Of a stretch of 9,421 nucleotides of DNA, positions 1 to 6,614 are shown piece after piece (the stretch's first letter is position 1; each line of letters begins with the position of its first letter). The notes under the pieces were generated by a model. That model was not told the origin of the DNA. It saw only the letters and a list, made by a program, of their open reading frames with translations, and searched no databases. The DNA is from Flavobacteriaceae bacterium (GTDB lineage: Bacteria > Bacteroidota > Bacteroidia > Flavobacteriales > Flavobacteriaceae). Location: contig JAGLKH010000094.1 in the NCBI GenBank assembly GCA_023141985.1, positions 1 through 9,421 on the forward strand, given 5' to 3'. The translations under genes were made by a program, and so were the position numbers.

Positions 1-371
1 TGCATGACTTTTCTATAATCATCAACAAAACCCACCACACCATGCCCTAATGTGACTAACAGCACCACCCAGACATAGCGATTTTCAAGATCTGCCCAAA
101 GCAGTGTACTTATTGCAATTGCAACCAGTATTAAGGCTCCACCCATTGTTGGCGTTCCTGCCTTTTCTTGCTGACCTTCTAAACCTAAATCACGTATGGT
201 TTCTCCAACCTGTTTTTTTCTTAAATAATTAATAATTCTCTTACCATAAATTGTAGAAATAAGCAATGACAGAATTATAGCTAATGCTGCTCTAAAAGTT
301 ATATACCCAAAGAGTGATGCTCCCGGAAATTGGAATTCCTTTTCTAAATATTCAAATAAATAATACAACAT
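1..371 (-). CDS. mraY: MraY, phospho-N-acetylmuramoyl-pentapeptide transferase (partial, N-terminal 123 codons)
   Basis: This integral inner-membrane enzyme transfers phospho-MurNAc-pentapeptide from UDP to undecaprenyl phosphate, making lipid I. The ATG at 371-369 begins [13 protein letters not shown]; 123 codons are visible before the left edge cuts the gene. Hydrophobic segments lie at about residues 24-42, 79-92 and 99-115. The family motif AGTPTMGG is at residues 71-78, and the first aspartate pair of the active site (VDDYRK) is at 116-121, matching the DDYRK motif of E. coli MraY. Only one base separates this start from the murE stop, so the two are almost certainly co-transcribed and translationally coupled. 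The missing remainder should be roughly two thirds of the protein. The identification is secure; nothing can be said about the C-terminal catalytic motifs. Confidence 0.95.
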   Translation of the reverse strand, partial: MLYYLFEYLEKEFQFPGASLFGYITFRAALAIILSLLISTIYGKRIINYLRKKQVGETIRDLGLEGQQEKAGTPTMGGALILVAIAISTLLWADLENRYVWVVLLVTLGHGVVGFVDDYRKVM

Positions 372-372
372 A

Positions 373-1833
373 TTATTTCTGTAATTGTTTTAAAAATTCT
401 TCAACTATTTTGTAATCATCAAAATCTATTCGTTTACCTTCTGTTTCCTGATATGTTTCATGTCCTTTTCCAGCAATTAAAATAATATCGCCAGACTGCG
501 CTAATTGACAAGCGGTTTTAATAGCTTGTTTTCTATCAACAATTGAAATGGTTTTTTTATAATTTTGTGGTTCAACTCCTGTTTCCATATCAGCAATAAT
601 AGCTTCCGGAGTTTCCGTTCTTGGATTATCGCTTGTAAAAATCACTTTTGTACTTAATACAGAAGCAATATTTGCCATTTTAGGCCTTTTTGCTTTGTCT
701 CTATCTCCACCACAACCTATAACTGTAATTAAATCTTCGTTCTTTGTTCTAATACTATTTATCGTTTCAAGTATATTTCTTAGAGCATCTGGTGTATGTG
801 CATAATCGACTATTGCTGTAATATCTTTAGAAATAAGGTATTGGAATCTTCCACTCACACTATCCAACTCACTTATTAAACGAAGTATCTCATTCTTTTC
901 TAATCCTAATAAATCTGCAGTGCCATAAATAGCGAGTAGATTGTATGCATTAAAATTTCCTATTAGTTTAGTCCAGACTTCATTATCATTAATTTTAAGT
1001 AACAAACCGCTAAATTGATTTTCGAGAATTTGTGCTCTATAATTAGCATAACTCTTTAATGCATAAGTGAATTTTCTTGATTCGGTGTTTTGCATCATAA
1101 TCAATCCATTTTTATCATCTATATTTATTAAAGCAAATGCTGTTTTTGGAAGCTTATCAAAGAACGATTTTTTAACGTCTCGATACTCAGCAAATGTGTG
1201 ATGATAATCTAAATGATCGTGTGTTAAATTGGTGAAAACTCCTCCATAAAACTGTAATCCATCTGTTCTATTTTGATGTATTCCATGAGAACTTACTTCC
1301 ATAAAGCAAAACTCAACACCCTGAGTATTCATCTCACTTAAATACTTATTTATTGTTAGCGAATCTGGTGTAGTATGTGTCGTGTCGTATTCTTTATCGT
1401 CAACAATTATTTTAACTGTAGATAACAAACCAGACTTAAATCCGGCTTTTTTAAACAATTGATATAATAAGGTTGCAATTGTAGTTTTACCATTAGTACC
1501 TGTAATGCCAATGAGTTTTAAATTTTCAGAAGGCACTCCATAATAGTTTGAAGCCATTATTGCTAAAGCTTTATTAGAATTATCTACTTTAACATAAGTG
1601 ATGTTTTCTATTTTGTTTTCAGGAATTTCTTCACAAACAATTACTGTAGCACCTTGACTTATAGCAGCATCTACAAAATTATGGCCGTCTACAGTATTTC
1701 CTTTTATAGCTACAAACACATCATTAGCATTAACTTTTCGAGAATCGAAATGAACCTCGTTAATACCTACACTTGTATTTCCAACAATAGTGTTTAAGGA
1801 TACTTTATACAATATGTTCTTTAATTCTATCAA
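373..1833 (-). CDS. murE: MurE, UDP-MurNAc-L-Ala-D-Glu:meso-diaminopimelate ligase
   Basis: This cytoplasmic ATP-dependent ligase adds the third amino acid to the peptidoglycan stem peptide. It has 486 residues, the usual length. Visible motifs are DSRKV in the N-terminal substrate domain (30-34), the ATP loop TGTNGKTT (111-118), TTPDS (154-158), SSHGIHQNR (181-189), THDHLDYH (204-211), the probable carbamylated lysine near K221, GNFNAYN (292-298), DYAHTPDA (343-350) and GKGHETYQ (455-462). The DNPR signature at 402-405 is the one known from meso-diaminopimelate ligases; lysine-adding enzymes differ there, so I infer an mDAP-type wall. The start is TTG (1833-1831): it shares bases with the ftsI TGA stop as TTGA, and the next in-frame Met is residue 93, inside the fold. 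The TTGA arrangement suggests coupled translation with ftsI. The mraY start lies one base past the stop. Confidence 0.97.
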   Translation of the reverse strand: MIELKNILYKVSLNTIVGNTSVGINEVHFDSRKVNANDVFVAIKGNTVDGHNFVDAAISQGATVIVCEEIPENKIENITYVKVDNSNKALAIMASNYYGVPSENLKLIGITGTNGKTTIATLLYQLFKKAGFKSGLLSTVKIIVDDKEYDTTHTTPDSLTINKYLSEMNTQGVEFCFMEVSSHGIHQNRTDGLQFYGGVFTNLTHDHLDYHHTFAEYRDVKKSFFDKLPKTAFALINIDDKNGLIMMQNTESRKFTYALKSYANYRAQILENQFSGLLLKINDNEVWTKLIGNFNAYNLLAIYGTADLLGLEKNEILRLISELDSVSGRFQYLISKDITAIVDYAHTPDALRNILETINSIRTKNEDLITVIGCGGDRDKAKRPKMANIASVLSTKVIFTSDNPRTETPEAIIADMETGVEPQNYKKTISIVDRKQAIKTACQLAQSGDIILIAGKGHETYQETEGKRIDFDDYKIVEEFLKQLQK

Positions 1834-3833
1834 GATAATTCTAAAACTACTATTTGATTTTTCTTTACTTTTATTCCTTTTGCAACGGATTGCTTCATTA
1901 CTTTTCCATTACCTACAAGCTTTACTTTCATTCCCATATTTTCTAATAAGGTAACAGCATCCATTGCTGGCATGCCTTGAACATCAGGCATTATTGTTTT
2001 ATATTTTTGAGCGATTTCAAAATATGCTTCGTAACTTTTCTCAACAGACGGACTGTTTATCTCGAGGTTATCAACAGCATCAATTATTGGAGTATCAGAA
2101 TAAATTTTATGTGCGATTTTTTTAAATACAGGAGCTGCAACAATATTACCATAATACCCTAATTTGGTATCCGGTTTATGTATTACTACTATACACGAAT
2201 ATTTTGGGTTTTCGGCTGGAAAATATCCTACAAAAGAGGAAATGTATCTACCTGATTCAATCCAATATTCTGTCTGGCATGTTCCCGTTTTTCCTGCCAT
2301 TGAAAAATTTGGAGAATAAATATTATGTGCTGTACCATGTTTTTTTTCTATAACATTCTTCATCATTTGCTGTACCTTCTTTGCAGTAGATACAGAACAA
2401 ACTGATGGATTAATAATTTCTTTTTCAAAAGGCACTATAGTTTTATCAAATTCTTTTACCTCTCTTAAAAAACGAGGTTTCACCATTTCGCCATCATTAG
2501 CAATAGCATTATAGAATGTTAAGATTTGTAAAGGTGTTAGGGAGATACCATAACCAAAAGCCATCCAAGGCAAGTCTAAACCATCCCAATTTTTTTTATC
2601 TGAAGGGTGTGTGATTTTAGGTTTGCCTTCACCAATTATTGGCAAATCCAAAGTGTTGTTCAAACCCATTTTATAGAGTCTATCTACAAATTTTGATGGG
2701 TTATTTTTATAACTACTATAAATAAGTTTAACTAACCCTGTATTTGAAGAGACTTCAAAAGCTCTCGAAGCTGAGATTTTGCCATAACCGCCTCGTCTAG
2801 AATCTCTAACTTTTCGACCATAAAAAGAAAGCACCCCTTTTTCGGTATCTACGACATCGCTTGTATCTATCACCTTATCTTCAAGTGCAGCAACCATTGC
2901 CATTAGCTTGAATGTAGAACCTGGTTCGTGAGACTCTCCCACAGCATAATTCAATCGTTCATAATAAGTACCTTTAGATGTCCTGCCAAGATTAGAAATT
3001 GCTTTAATCTCGCCTGTTTTGGTTTCCATAACAATCACACATCCATGATCTGCACTAAAATATTCAAGTTGTTCTAATAACGTATGATGTGCTATATCTT
3101 GAATATTTACATCGAGAGTGGTATATACATCATATCCGTCTTTAGGTTCAATTTGATTAAAATCTTCAATCGGTTTCCATTGCCCTTTCCCAATTTTTTG
3201 TTTCAATCTTCGTCCATCAGTTCCTCTTAAATACTTTACACCAAAAGCACCGTCAATTCCAGGTCGTGTAACATTACCTTGATCATCAATCCTTTCGTAG
3301 CCAATAGTACGTTGTGCAATTCCACCCATAGGATGTTCACGTTTTGTAGTTTGCTCTACAATTAACCCTCCACTAAAAGCGCCTAATTCTAATAATGGGA
3401 AACTTCTAAACTTTAAATAATTAGAATAGCTTAGGTTTCTGGCTAATAAAAAATACCTGTTTTTATTTGCTCTTGCTTTTCTAATGTTTTGTTGATAATA
3501 CCCTGAAGATTTGCCGTAATATTTTGATAAGGAATCACATAATGGCTTTAAATACTTCCCGAAATTTTTAGTAGATGGCGTAACAGCATCTATTCTAATA
3601 TCATATTTAGGTACTGAAGTCGCTAATAAACTCCCATCTGCTGAATACACATTACCTCTATTTGCTGGAATAACAACATTTTTTACAGTTCTTTTCTGTG
3701 CTAAATCTCTATATTGATTACCATGAATAAACTGAATGTCAACCAGTTTATAAACTACAAGAAGCGAGAAGATGAACATACATCCTGCTACAAAATACAA
3801 TCGGTTTAATATGTTCTTCTCATTTACTGCCAA
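1830..3833 (-). CDS. ftsI: FtsI/PBP3-type class B penicillin-binding protein with C-terminal PASTA domain
   Basis: This septal D,D-transpeptidase crosslinks peptidoglycan on the periplasmic side and is the target of beta-lactams. It has 667 residues. A short cytoplasmic tail and one membrane segment (about 12-32) are followed by the PBP dimerisation domain, which has the class B motif RGNVYSADG (59-67). In the transpeptidase domain the three active-site motifs are intact: STFK (S306 nucleophile, K309), SSN (362-364) and KTG (515-517). Residues from about 613 to the end (MPDVQGMPAMDAVTLL onward) form one PASTA domain, as in many Bacteroidota FtsI proteins. The start is TTG at 3833-3831, nine bases after the ftsL stop; an ATG at 3823-3821 is out of frame. 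The reading frame is continuous with ftsL except for its TAA stop. It overlaps murE by four bases. The position after ftsL argues for division rather than elongation. Confidence 0.96.
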   Translation of the reverse strand: MAVNEKNILNRLYFVAGCMFIFSLLVVYKLVDIQFIHGNQYRDLAQKRTVKNVVIPANRGNVYSADGSLLATSVPKYDIRIDAVTPSTKNFGKYLKPLCDSLSKYYGKSSGYYQQNIRKARANKNRYFLLARNLSYSNYLKFRSFPLLELGAFSGGLIVEQTTKREHPMGGIAQRTIGYERIDDQGNVTRPGIDGAFGVKYLRGTDGRRLKQKIGKGQWKPIEDFNQIEPKDGYDVYTTLDVNIQDIAHHTLLEQLEYFSADHGCVIVMETKTGEIKAISNLGRTSKGTYYERLNYAVGESHEPGSTFKLMAMVAALEDKVIDTSDVVDTEKGVLSFYGRKVRDSRRGGYGKISASRAFEVSSNTGLVKLIYSSYKNNPSKFVDRLYKMGLNNTLDLPIIGEGKPKITHPSDKKNWDGLDLPWMAFGYGISLTPLQILTFYNAIANDGEMVKPRFLREVKEFDKTIVPFEKEIINPSVCSVSTAKKVQQMMKNVIEKKHGTAHNIYSPNFSMAGKTGTCQTEYWIESGRYISSFVGYFPAENPKYSCIVVIHKPDTKLGYYGNIVAAPVFKKIAHKIYSDTPIIDAVDNLEINSPSVEKSYEAYFEIAQKYKTIMPDVQGMPAMDAVTLLENMGMKVKLVGNGKVMKQSVAKGIKVKKNQIVVLELS

Positions 3834-3842
3834 AGCTGAACT

Positions 3843-4160
3843 TTAATTTTGAGGTTTTACTTTTATTTTTTTTGGTGGTATATCCGATGGGGATAAACCT
3901 TTATCTACTAACTTCTTTATAACAGTAGACTCCATTTTTAACTTCATTAACTTTGAACGTCCATCGACAAAAGCTGAACGCAATTCTTTTACTTCTTCGT
4001 TTAACTGGGCAATCTCATATACTTTTCTATCTGCACTATGCGAACTTGCTATCATAATAATTGCGAGAAAAGACAAAAAAATTATGAACCTCCAATTCTT
4101 AAAAGAATCGTCGCTTATTAAAAATGTTCCTCTTAAAACACTGTATATACTTTTCTTCAT
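3843..4160 (-). CDS. ftsL: FtsL-like divisome membrane protein
   Basis: This is a small bitopic membrane protein of 105 residues in the ftsL slot between rsmH and ftsI. The N-terminus (1-23) is a cytoplasmic tail of mixed charge. A single transmembrane helix spans about 24-39 (WRFIIFLSFLAIIMIA). After it comes a charged, heptad-like helix (about 45-85, with YEIAQLNEEVKEL) expected to form the periplasmic coiled coil that pairs with FtsB/DivIC partners. The tail is basic with prolines (IPPKKIKVKPQN). Sequence identity to E. coli FtsL is not evident; the call rests on topology, size and position, and on resemblance to the FtsL-like proteins annotated at this place in Bacteroidota. The ATG at 4160-4158 overlaps the stop of an upstream 8-codon ORF as ATGA, which could affect its translation. 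Confidence 0.88.
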   Translation of the reverse strand: MKKSIYSVLRGTFLISDDSFKNWRFIIFLSFLAIIMIASSHSADRKVYEIAQLNEEVKELRSAFVDGRSKLMKLKMESTVIKKLVDKGLSPSDIPPKKIKVKPQN

Positions 4161-4183
4161 AGGCCCTTTTGTCCTTCGGACAT
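4157..4183 (-). other. 8-codon mini-ORF (possible leader peptide) ending on the ftsL start
   Basis: In the 59-base gap between rsmH and ftsL an ATG at 4183-4181 opens the reading MSEGQKGL and stops at TGA (4159-4157). That stop overlaps the ftsL ATG as ATGA. The ORF lies across the hairpins described at 4164-4199, and its start follows the GGGAAAA arm. It has no Shine-Dalgarno sequence, but neither do most genes here. It could be a leader peptide that couples or gates ftsL translation. It could equally be an accident of a palindromic repeat landing in the gap. The geometry is plain in the sequence; the role is inference and there is no evidence that it is translated. Confidence 0.3.
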
Positions 4184-4199
4184 TTTCCCAAAGGGAAAA
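4164..4199 (-). repeat. Palindromic element with two adjacent hairpins and an alternative fold, in front of ftsL
   Basis: Two short inverted repeats sit side by side. TTTTCCC (4183-4189) and GGGAAAA (4193-4199) form a 7-bp stem with a 3-base loop. GTCC (4171-4174) and GGAC (4178-4181) form a 4-bp stem with a 3-base loop. A competing pairing also exists: CCCTTT (4164-4169) can pair with AAAGGG (4190-4195), enclosing the second hairpin and breaking the first. Neither arm is followed by a T-run on the minus strand, so it does not look like an intrinsic terminator. From memory, similar CCCTTTGGG / GTCCGAAGGAC strings recur between genes in other flavobacteria, which would make it a dispersed repeat; I could not verify this. 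Its position could affect ftsL translation or operon mRNA processing. Confidence 0.5.
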
Positions 4200-4219
4200 A
4201 ATTTATTGTTCTTTTATTA

Positions 4220-5125
4220 TTATAACTTTTCTGCTATTCTTAATTTTGCACTTCTAGCTCTATTGTTTAATTCTATTTCTTCTTGTGTTGGAATAATTAA
4301 TTTTCCAATCTTTTTTAAAGGGACACTAAAATTGCCAAACATGTCTTTTTCTGGCTCACCTTCAAACATTCCGTTTCTTATAAAACGTTTTACTAATCTA
4401 TCCTCTAACGAATGGTATGATATAAAACTTAACCTACCTCCTTTTTTTAATAGATCAGGAATTTGAAGCAAAAACTCTTTTAGCACTTCTATCTCCTGAT
4501 TCACTTCTATTCTTATAGCCTGGTAAATTTGGGCCAAAATTTTGTTTTCACGATACGCAGGAAGATGTCTTTTTATAACCTGTTTTAACTGCCCGGTTGT
4601 TTTTATCTCTCCATTTTTTCTTTCCGCAATTATCGTTCTTGCCAAAGCTGACGCTTGTTTCAATTCACCATATTGCCAAAACACTTGTCTTAGTTTTTGC
4701 TCATCATAATCGTTAATAACGGTGTGTGCCGACAATATTTCTTGCTGATTCATTCTCATATCGAGATTTGCTTCAAATCGTGTAGAAAACCCACGTTCTG
4801 CCACATCAAATTGGTGTGAAGACACTCCAAAATCAGCAAGAATACCGTCAATTGACTTTACACCATGAAATCTTAAAAACTGTTTTACATATCTAAAATT
4901 TTCATTTATTAGTGTAAATCTGCTATCATCAATTTTATTTAAAAGAGCGTCTTGATCTTGATCGAAAGCTATTAATCTTCCTTTATTTCCTAAACGTTTT
5001 AATATTTCTCGGCTATGTCCTCCACCTCCAAAGGTGACATCTACATAAACTCCATCTTCTATAATATTTAAACCGTCTACTGATTCTTTTAACAATACTG
5101 GATTATGATATTCCATCGGCTTCAT
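4220..5125 (-). CDS. rsmH: RsmH (MraW), 16S rRNA (cytosine-1402-N4)-methyltransferase
   Basis: This cytoplasmic SAM-dependent enzyme N4-methylates C1402 in the decoding region of 16S rRNA. It has 301 residues, the usual length. Motifs in order are YHNPVLLKE (6-14), the SAM loop FGGGGHS (32-38), the acidic FDQDQDA (54-60), ADFGVSSHQFD (97-107), LDMRMN (121-126), GGRLSFISYHSLEDRLVK (229-246) and the C-terminal RARSAKLR (289-296). The family often has Asp at the end of LDMRMD; here it is Asn. The start is either ATG 5125-5123 (MKPMEYHNPV) or ATG 5116-5114 (MEYHNPV). The second fits the common family N-terminus better, but both overlap the end of mraZ, by 23 or 14 bases, which implies translational coupling. 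A 59-base gap follows before ftsL. Confidence 0.96.
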   Translation of the reverse strand: MKPMEYHNPVLLKESVDGLNIIEDGVYVDVTFGGGGHSREILKRLGNKGRLIAFDQDQDALLNKIDDSRFTLINENFRYVKQFLRFHGVKSIDGILADFGVSSHQFDVAERGFSTRFEANLDMRMNQQEILSAHTVINDYDEQKLRQVFWQYGELKQASALARTIIAERKNGEIKTTGQLKQVIKRHLPAYRENKILAQIYQAIRIEVNQEIEVLKEFLLQIPDLLKKGGRLSFISYHSLEDRLVKRFIRNGMFEGEPEKDMFGNFSVPLKKIGKLIIPTQEEIELNNRARSAKLRIAEKL

Positions 5126-5573
5126 CGTCTTGTCCCATTACCTCTTCGGCTAAATCTGCAAAATCTAACGTTGCATTGTCTATAGCTTTTTCGTAATTAT
5201 CCTTATCCCAAATTTCAATTATATTAATTGCTGAAGACACTACAATCTCTTTTGATATTCCAGCAAAAGCAATTAAATCTTTAGGCACTAATAATCGACC
5301 TGAAGCATCCAGTTCAATATATTTTACTCCAGCTGTAAAGCGACGAATAAAATCGTTATTCTTCTTTTTAAAACGATTTAGCTTATTTACTTTTTGCATT
5401 AAAGCTTCCCACTCCTTCATTGGATACAGCTCTAAACATGATTGAAAAACAGCTCGTTTTAAAACAAAACCACTTTGAACAACAGGAGACAACTGTTTTT
5501 TTAACGCAGAAGGCAACATTAATCTGCCTTTAGCATCAACTTTACATTCGTATGTTCCTATTAAAGAATTCAA
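5103..5573 (-). CDS. mraZ: MraZ, transcriptional regulator of the dcw cluster
   Basis: This DNA-binding protein of the AbrB/SpoVT-like swapped-hairpin fold is the first gene of the dcw operon and, in bacteria where it has been studied, controls that operon's promoter. It has 156 residues with two tandem MraZ repeats. The signature is seen twice, as DAKGRLMLP (13-21) and DASGRLLVP (89-97). The C-terminal tail from about 135 is acidic (LAEEVMGQDDEADG). The start is TTG at 5573-5571: an in-frame TAA lies two codons upstream, the only other candidate is ATT, and NSLIGTYECKVDAKGR fits the family N-terminus, so no ATG start is possible. Three AAAGTGG boxes and a -7 element lie just upstream, which suggests autoregulation. 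The end overlaps rsmH. Confidence 0.96.
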   Translation of the reverse strand: MNSLIGTYECKVDAKGRLMLPSALKKQLSPVVQSGFVLKRAVFQSCLELYPMKEWEALMQKVNKLNRFKKKNNDFIRRFTAGVKYIELDASGRLLVPKDLIAFAGISKEIVVSSAINIIEIWDKDNYEKAIDNATLDFADLAEEVMGQDDEADGIS

Positions 5574-5601
5574 AATTTAGTTGGTTTAGTTGTATAAGAT
5601 T

Positions 5602-5609
5602 CAAATCTA
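5602..5609 (-). promoter_or_regulatory. Putative mraZ/dcw promoter, -7 element TAGATTTG
   Basis: Read on the minus strand, TAGATTTG is an exact match to the Bacteroidota -7 consensus TAnnTTTG. It would start transcription around 5595, about 20 bases before the mraZ TTG. The place where a -33 element is expected (about 5629-5635) is occupied by the AAAGTGG boxes, so a bound MraZ should compete with sigma factor. I see no good independent TTG-type -33 sequence. No other convincing promoter was seen between here and the left edge, but I did not search every internal site exhaustively. Confidence 0.6.
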
Positions 5610-5621
5610 ATAAAAATATTA

Positions 5622-5648
5622 CCACTTTTTACCACTTTTTACCACTTT
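5622..5648 (-). promoter_or_regulatory. MraZ operator: three AAAGTGG boxes with 10-bp period
   Basis: On the minus strand AAAGTGG occurs exactly three times, at 5648-5642, 5638-5632 and 5628-5622, each followed by the same TAA spacer, giving a strict 10-bp period (one helical turn). Published MraZ sites are triple direct repeats with this period: AAAGTG(T/G) with 3-base spacers in Mollicutes, and TGGGN with 5-base spacers in E. coli. The Mollicute form is matched exactly and the E. coli form nearly (TGGTA here). The boxes lie 12 bases upstream of the mraZ -7 element and cover the -33 region, the place expected for repression of the dcw operon by its own first product. Confidence 0.85.
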
Positions 5649-5694
5649 GTTAATAATTTTCTACTAAAAGCGTATTAATTCGTTGAAAAACATG

Positions 5695-5709
5695 AAAGCA
5701 TGGTGCTTT
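5695..5709. repeat. Small inverted repeat in the mraZ-hydrolase spacer
   Basis: AAAGCA (5695-5700) and TGCTTT (5704-5709) form a perfect 6-bp inverted repeat around a TGG loop. It lies between the two divergent promoters, outside both -7 elements and outside the MraZ boxes. It has no T-run and low GC, so it is not a terminator. It may be a protein-binding dyad or chance in AT-rich DNA. Confidence 0.2.
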
Positions 5710-5808
5710 AAGTGCTGTACATCAATCGTTTACAAAAAGGAGTTTTTAATTAACAATGTTTAAAAATCAAATGAATCTCTTAAGATGACCTTTAATAAAA
5801 AAATTATG

Positions 5809-5816
5809 TAGATTTG
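5809..5816 (+). promoter_or_regulatory. Putative promoter of the hydrolase-engB operon, -7 element TAGATTTG
   Basis: TAGATTTG on the plus strand matches TAnnTTTG exactly and ends 25 bases before the hydrolase ATG. It is the same octamer as on the mraZ side in the opposite direction. Transcription should start around 5822, giving a leader of about 20 bases. A clear -33 TTG was not found; the TTTA at 5791-5794 is too close (14-base spacer). Confidence 0.5.
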
Positions 5817-5841
5817 TTTTAATAGAAACGACAATAAATAC

Positions 5842-6606
5842 ATGGCGTATACTTTAAAGAAAGACGGTAATTATAGTTATATTGAAGTTGGAGAAGGCAC
5901 TCCAATAATAATCCTTCATGGATTAATGGGAGGCTTAAGTAATTTTGATGTTGTAACTGATTTTTTTAGTAATAATGGATATAAAGTTGTTATCCCGGAG
6001 TTACCTCTTTATACTTTACCCCTTTTAAAAACTAATGTGAAGAATTTTGCCAAATATTTATATGATTTTATAAATTATAAAAATTATGACAATGTTATTA
6101 TTTTGGGTAATTCATTAGGAGGTCATATCGGTTTATATCATAATAAGCTTTATCCTGAAAAAGTTAAAGCTTTAGTTATAACTGGAAGCTCTGGCCTATA
6201 TGAAAGTGCAATGGGAAGTGGTTACACCAAACGTAGTGATTATGAAGTTATAAAGAAAAAAGCTCAAGAGGTTTTTTACGATCCAAAAATAGCTACAAAA
6301 GATATTGTAGATGATGTTTACGCTACTGTAAATGATAGAAACAAGCTCATTAAAACTCTTGCTATTGCCAAAAGTGCAATTCGTCATAATATGTCTAAAG
6401 ATTTACCTAATATGCAAACTCCTACTTGCATTATTTGGGGAAAAAACGATATTGTAACGCCTCCGGAAGTTGCAGAGGTTTTCCATGAACTTTTACCAGA
6501 TTCAGACCTGTTTTGGATTGATAAATGTGGCCATGCAGCTATGATGGAACATCCAAAAGAGTTCAACCAAATTCTTTTCAAATGGCTAAGTAAAAGGAAA
6601 TTTTAA
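5842..6606 (+). CDS. Alpha/beta-hydrolase fold protein
   Basis: This is a soluble serine hydrolase of the alpha/beta fold, 254 residues, with no signal peptide, so probably cytoplasmic. The oxyanion motif HGLMGG is at 26-31. The nucleophile elbow is GNSLGG (89-94) with Ser91. The likely acid is Asp203 in [10 protein letters not shown], and the catalytic His231 lies in [11 protein letters not shown] cap region fills about 117-185. The substrate cannot be told from sequence; esterase, thioesterase or C-C hydrolase activity all fit this broad family. It precedes engB by 8 bases and diverges from mraZ, so it is probably co-transcribed with the GTPase. The ATG at 5842 sits 25 bases after a good -7 element and no upstream alternative is needed. 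Confidence 0.92.
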   Translation: MAYTLKKDGNYSYIEVGEGTPIIILHGLMGGLSNFDVVTDFFSNNGYKVVIPELPLYTLPLLKTNVKNFAKYLYDFINYKNYDNVIILGNSLGGHIGLYHNKLYPEKVKALVITGSSGLYESAMGSGYTKRSDYEVIKKKAQEVFYDPKIATKDIVDDVYATVNDRNKLIKTLAIAKSAIRHNMSKDLPNMQTPTCIIWGKNDIVTPPEVAEVFHELLPDSDLFWIDKCGHAAMMEHPKEFNQILFKWLSKRKF

Positions 6607-6614
6607 GTCTGGTT

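Noticed and set aside
1977..2162. 61-codon plus-strand ORF
   Set aside because: It is antisense to the PASTA-linker end of ftsI, has no recognisable domain or promoter, and the ftsI frame there is clearly coding.
3843..4160. Reading the short gene before ftsI as a hypothetical protein unrelated to division
   Set aside because: Its single transmembrane helix, charged coiled-coil-like stretch, size and place between rsmH and ftsI all fit the FtsL position of dcw clusters.
4183..4199. TTTTCCC/GGGAAAA hairpin as an intrinsic terminator after rsmH
   Set aside because: On the transcribed strand the T-rich stretch comes before the stem rather than after it, and termination here would cut off essential downstream genes.
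4206..4466. 86-codon plus-strand ORF
   Set aside because: It is antisense to the conserved C-terminal part of rsmH, including the RARSAKLR and SYHSLEDR region, so it is a shadow of that gene.
5756..5788. 10-codon plus-strand ORF MFKNQMNLLR preceded by AAGGAG at 5737-5742
   Set aside because: The spacing to the ATG (13 bases) is long, Shine-Dalgarno sequences are not typical here, and the ORF lies upstream of the predicted hydrolase promoter, so it would not be on that transcript.
6196..6581. Two minus-strand ORFs of 63 and 65 codons
   Set aside because: Both lie opposite the alpha/beta hydrolase, whose catalytic Asp and His regions are coding on the plus strand; neither resembles a protein family.
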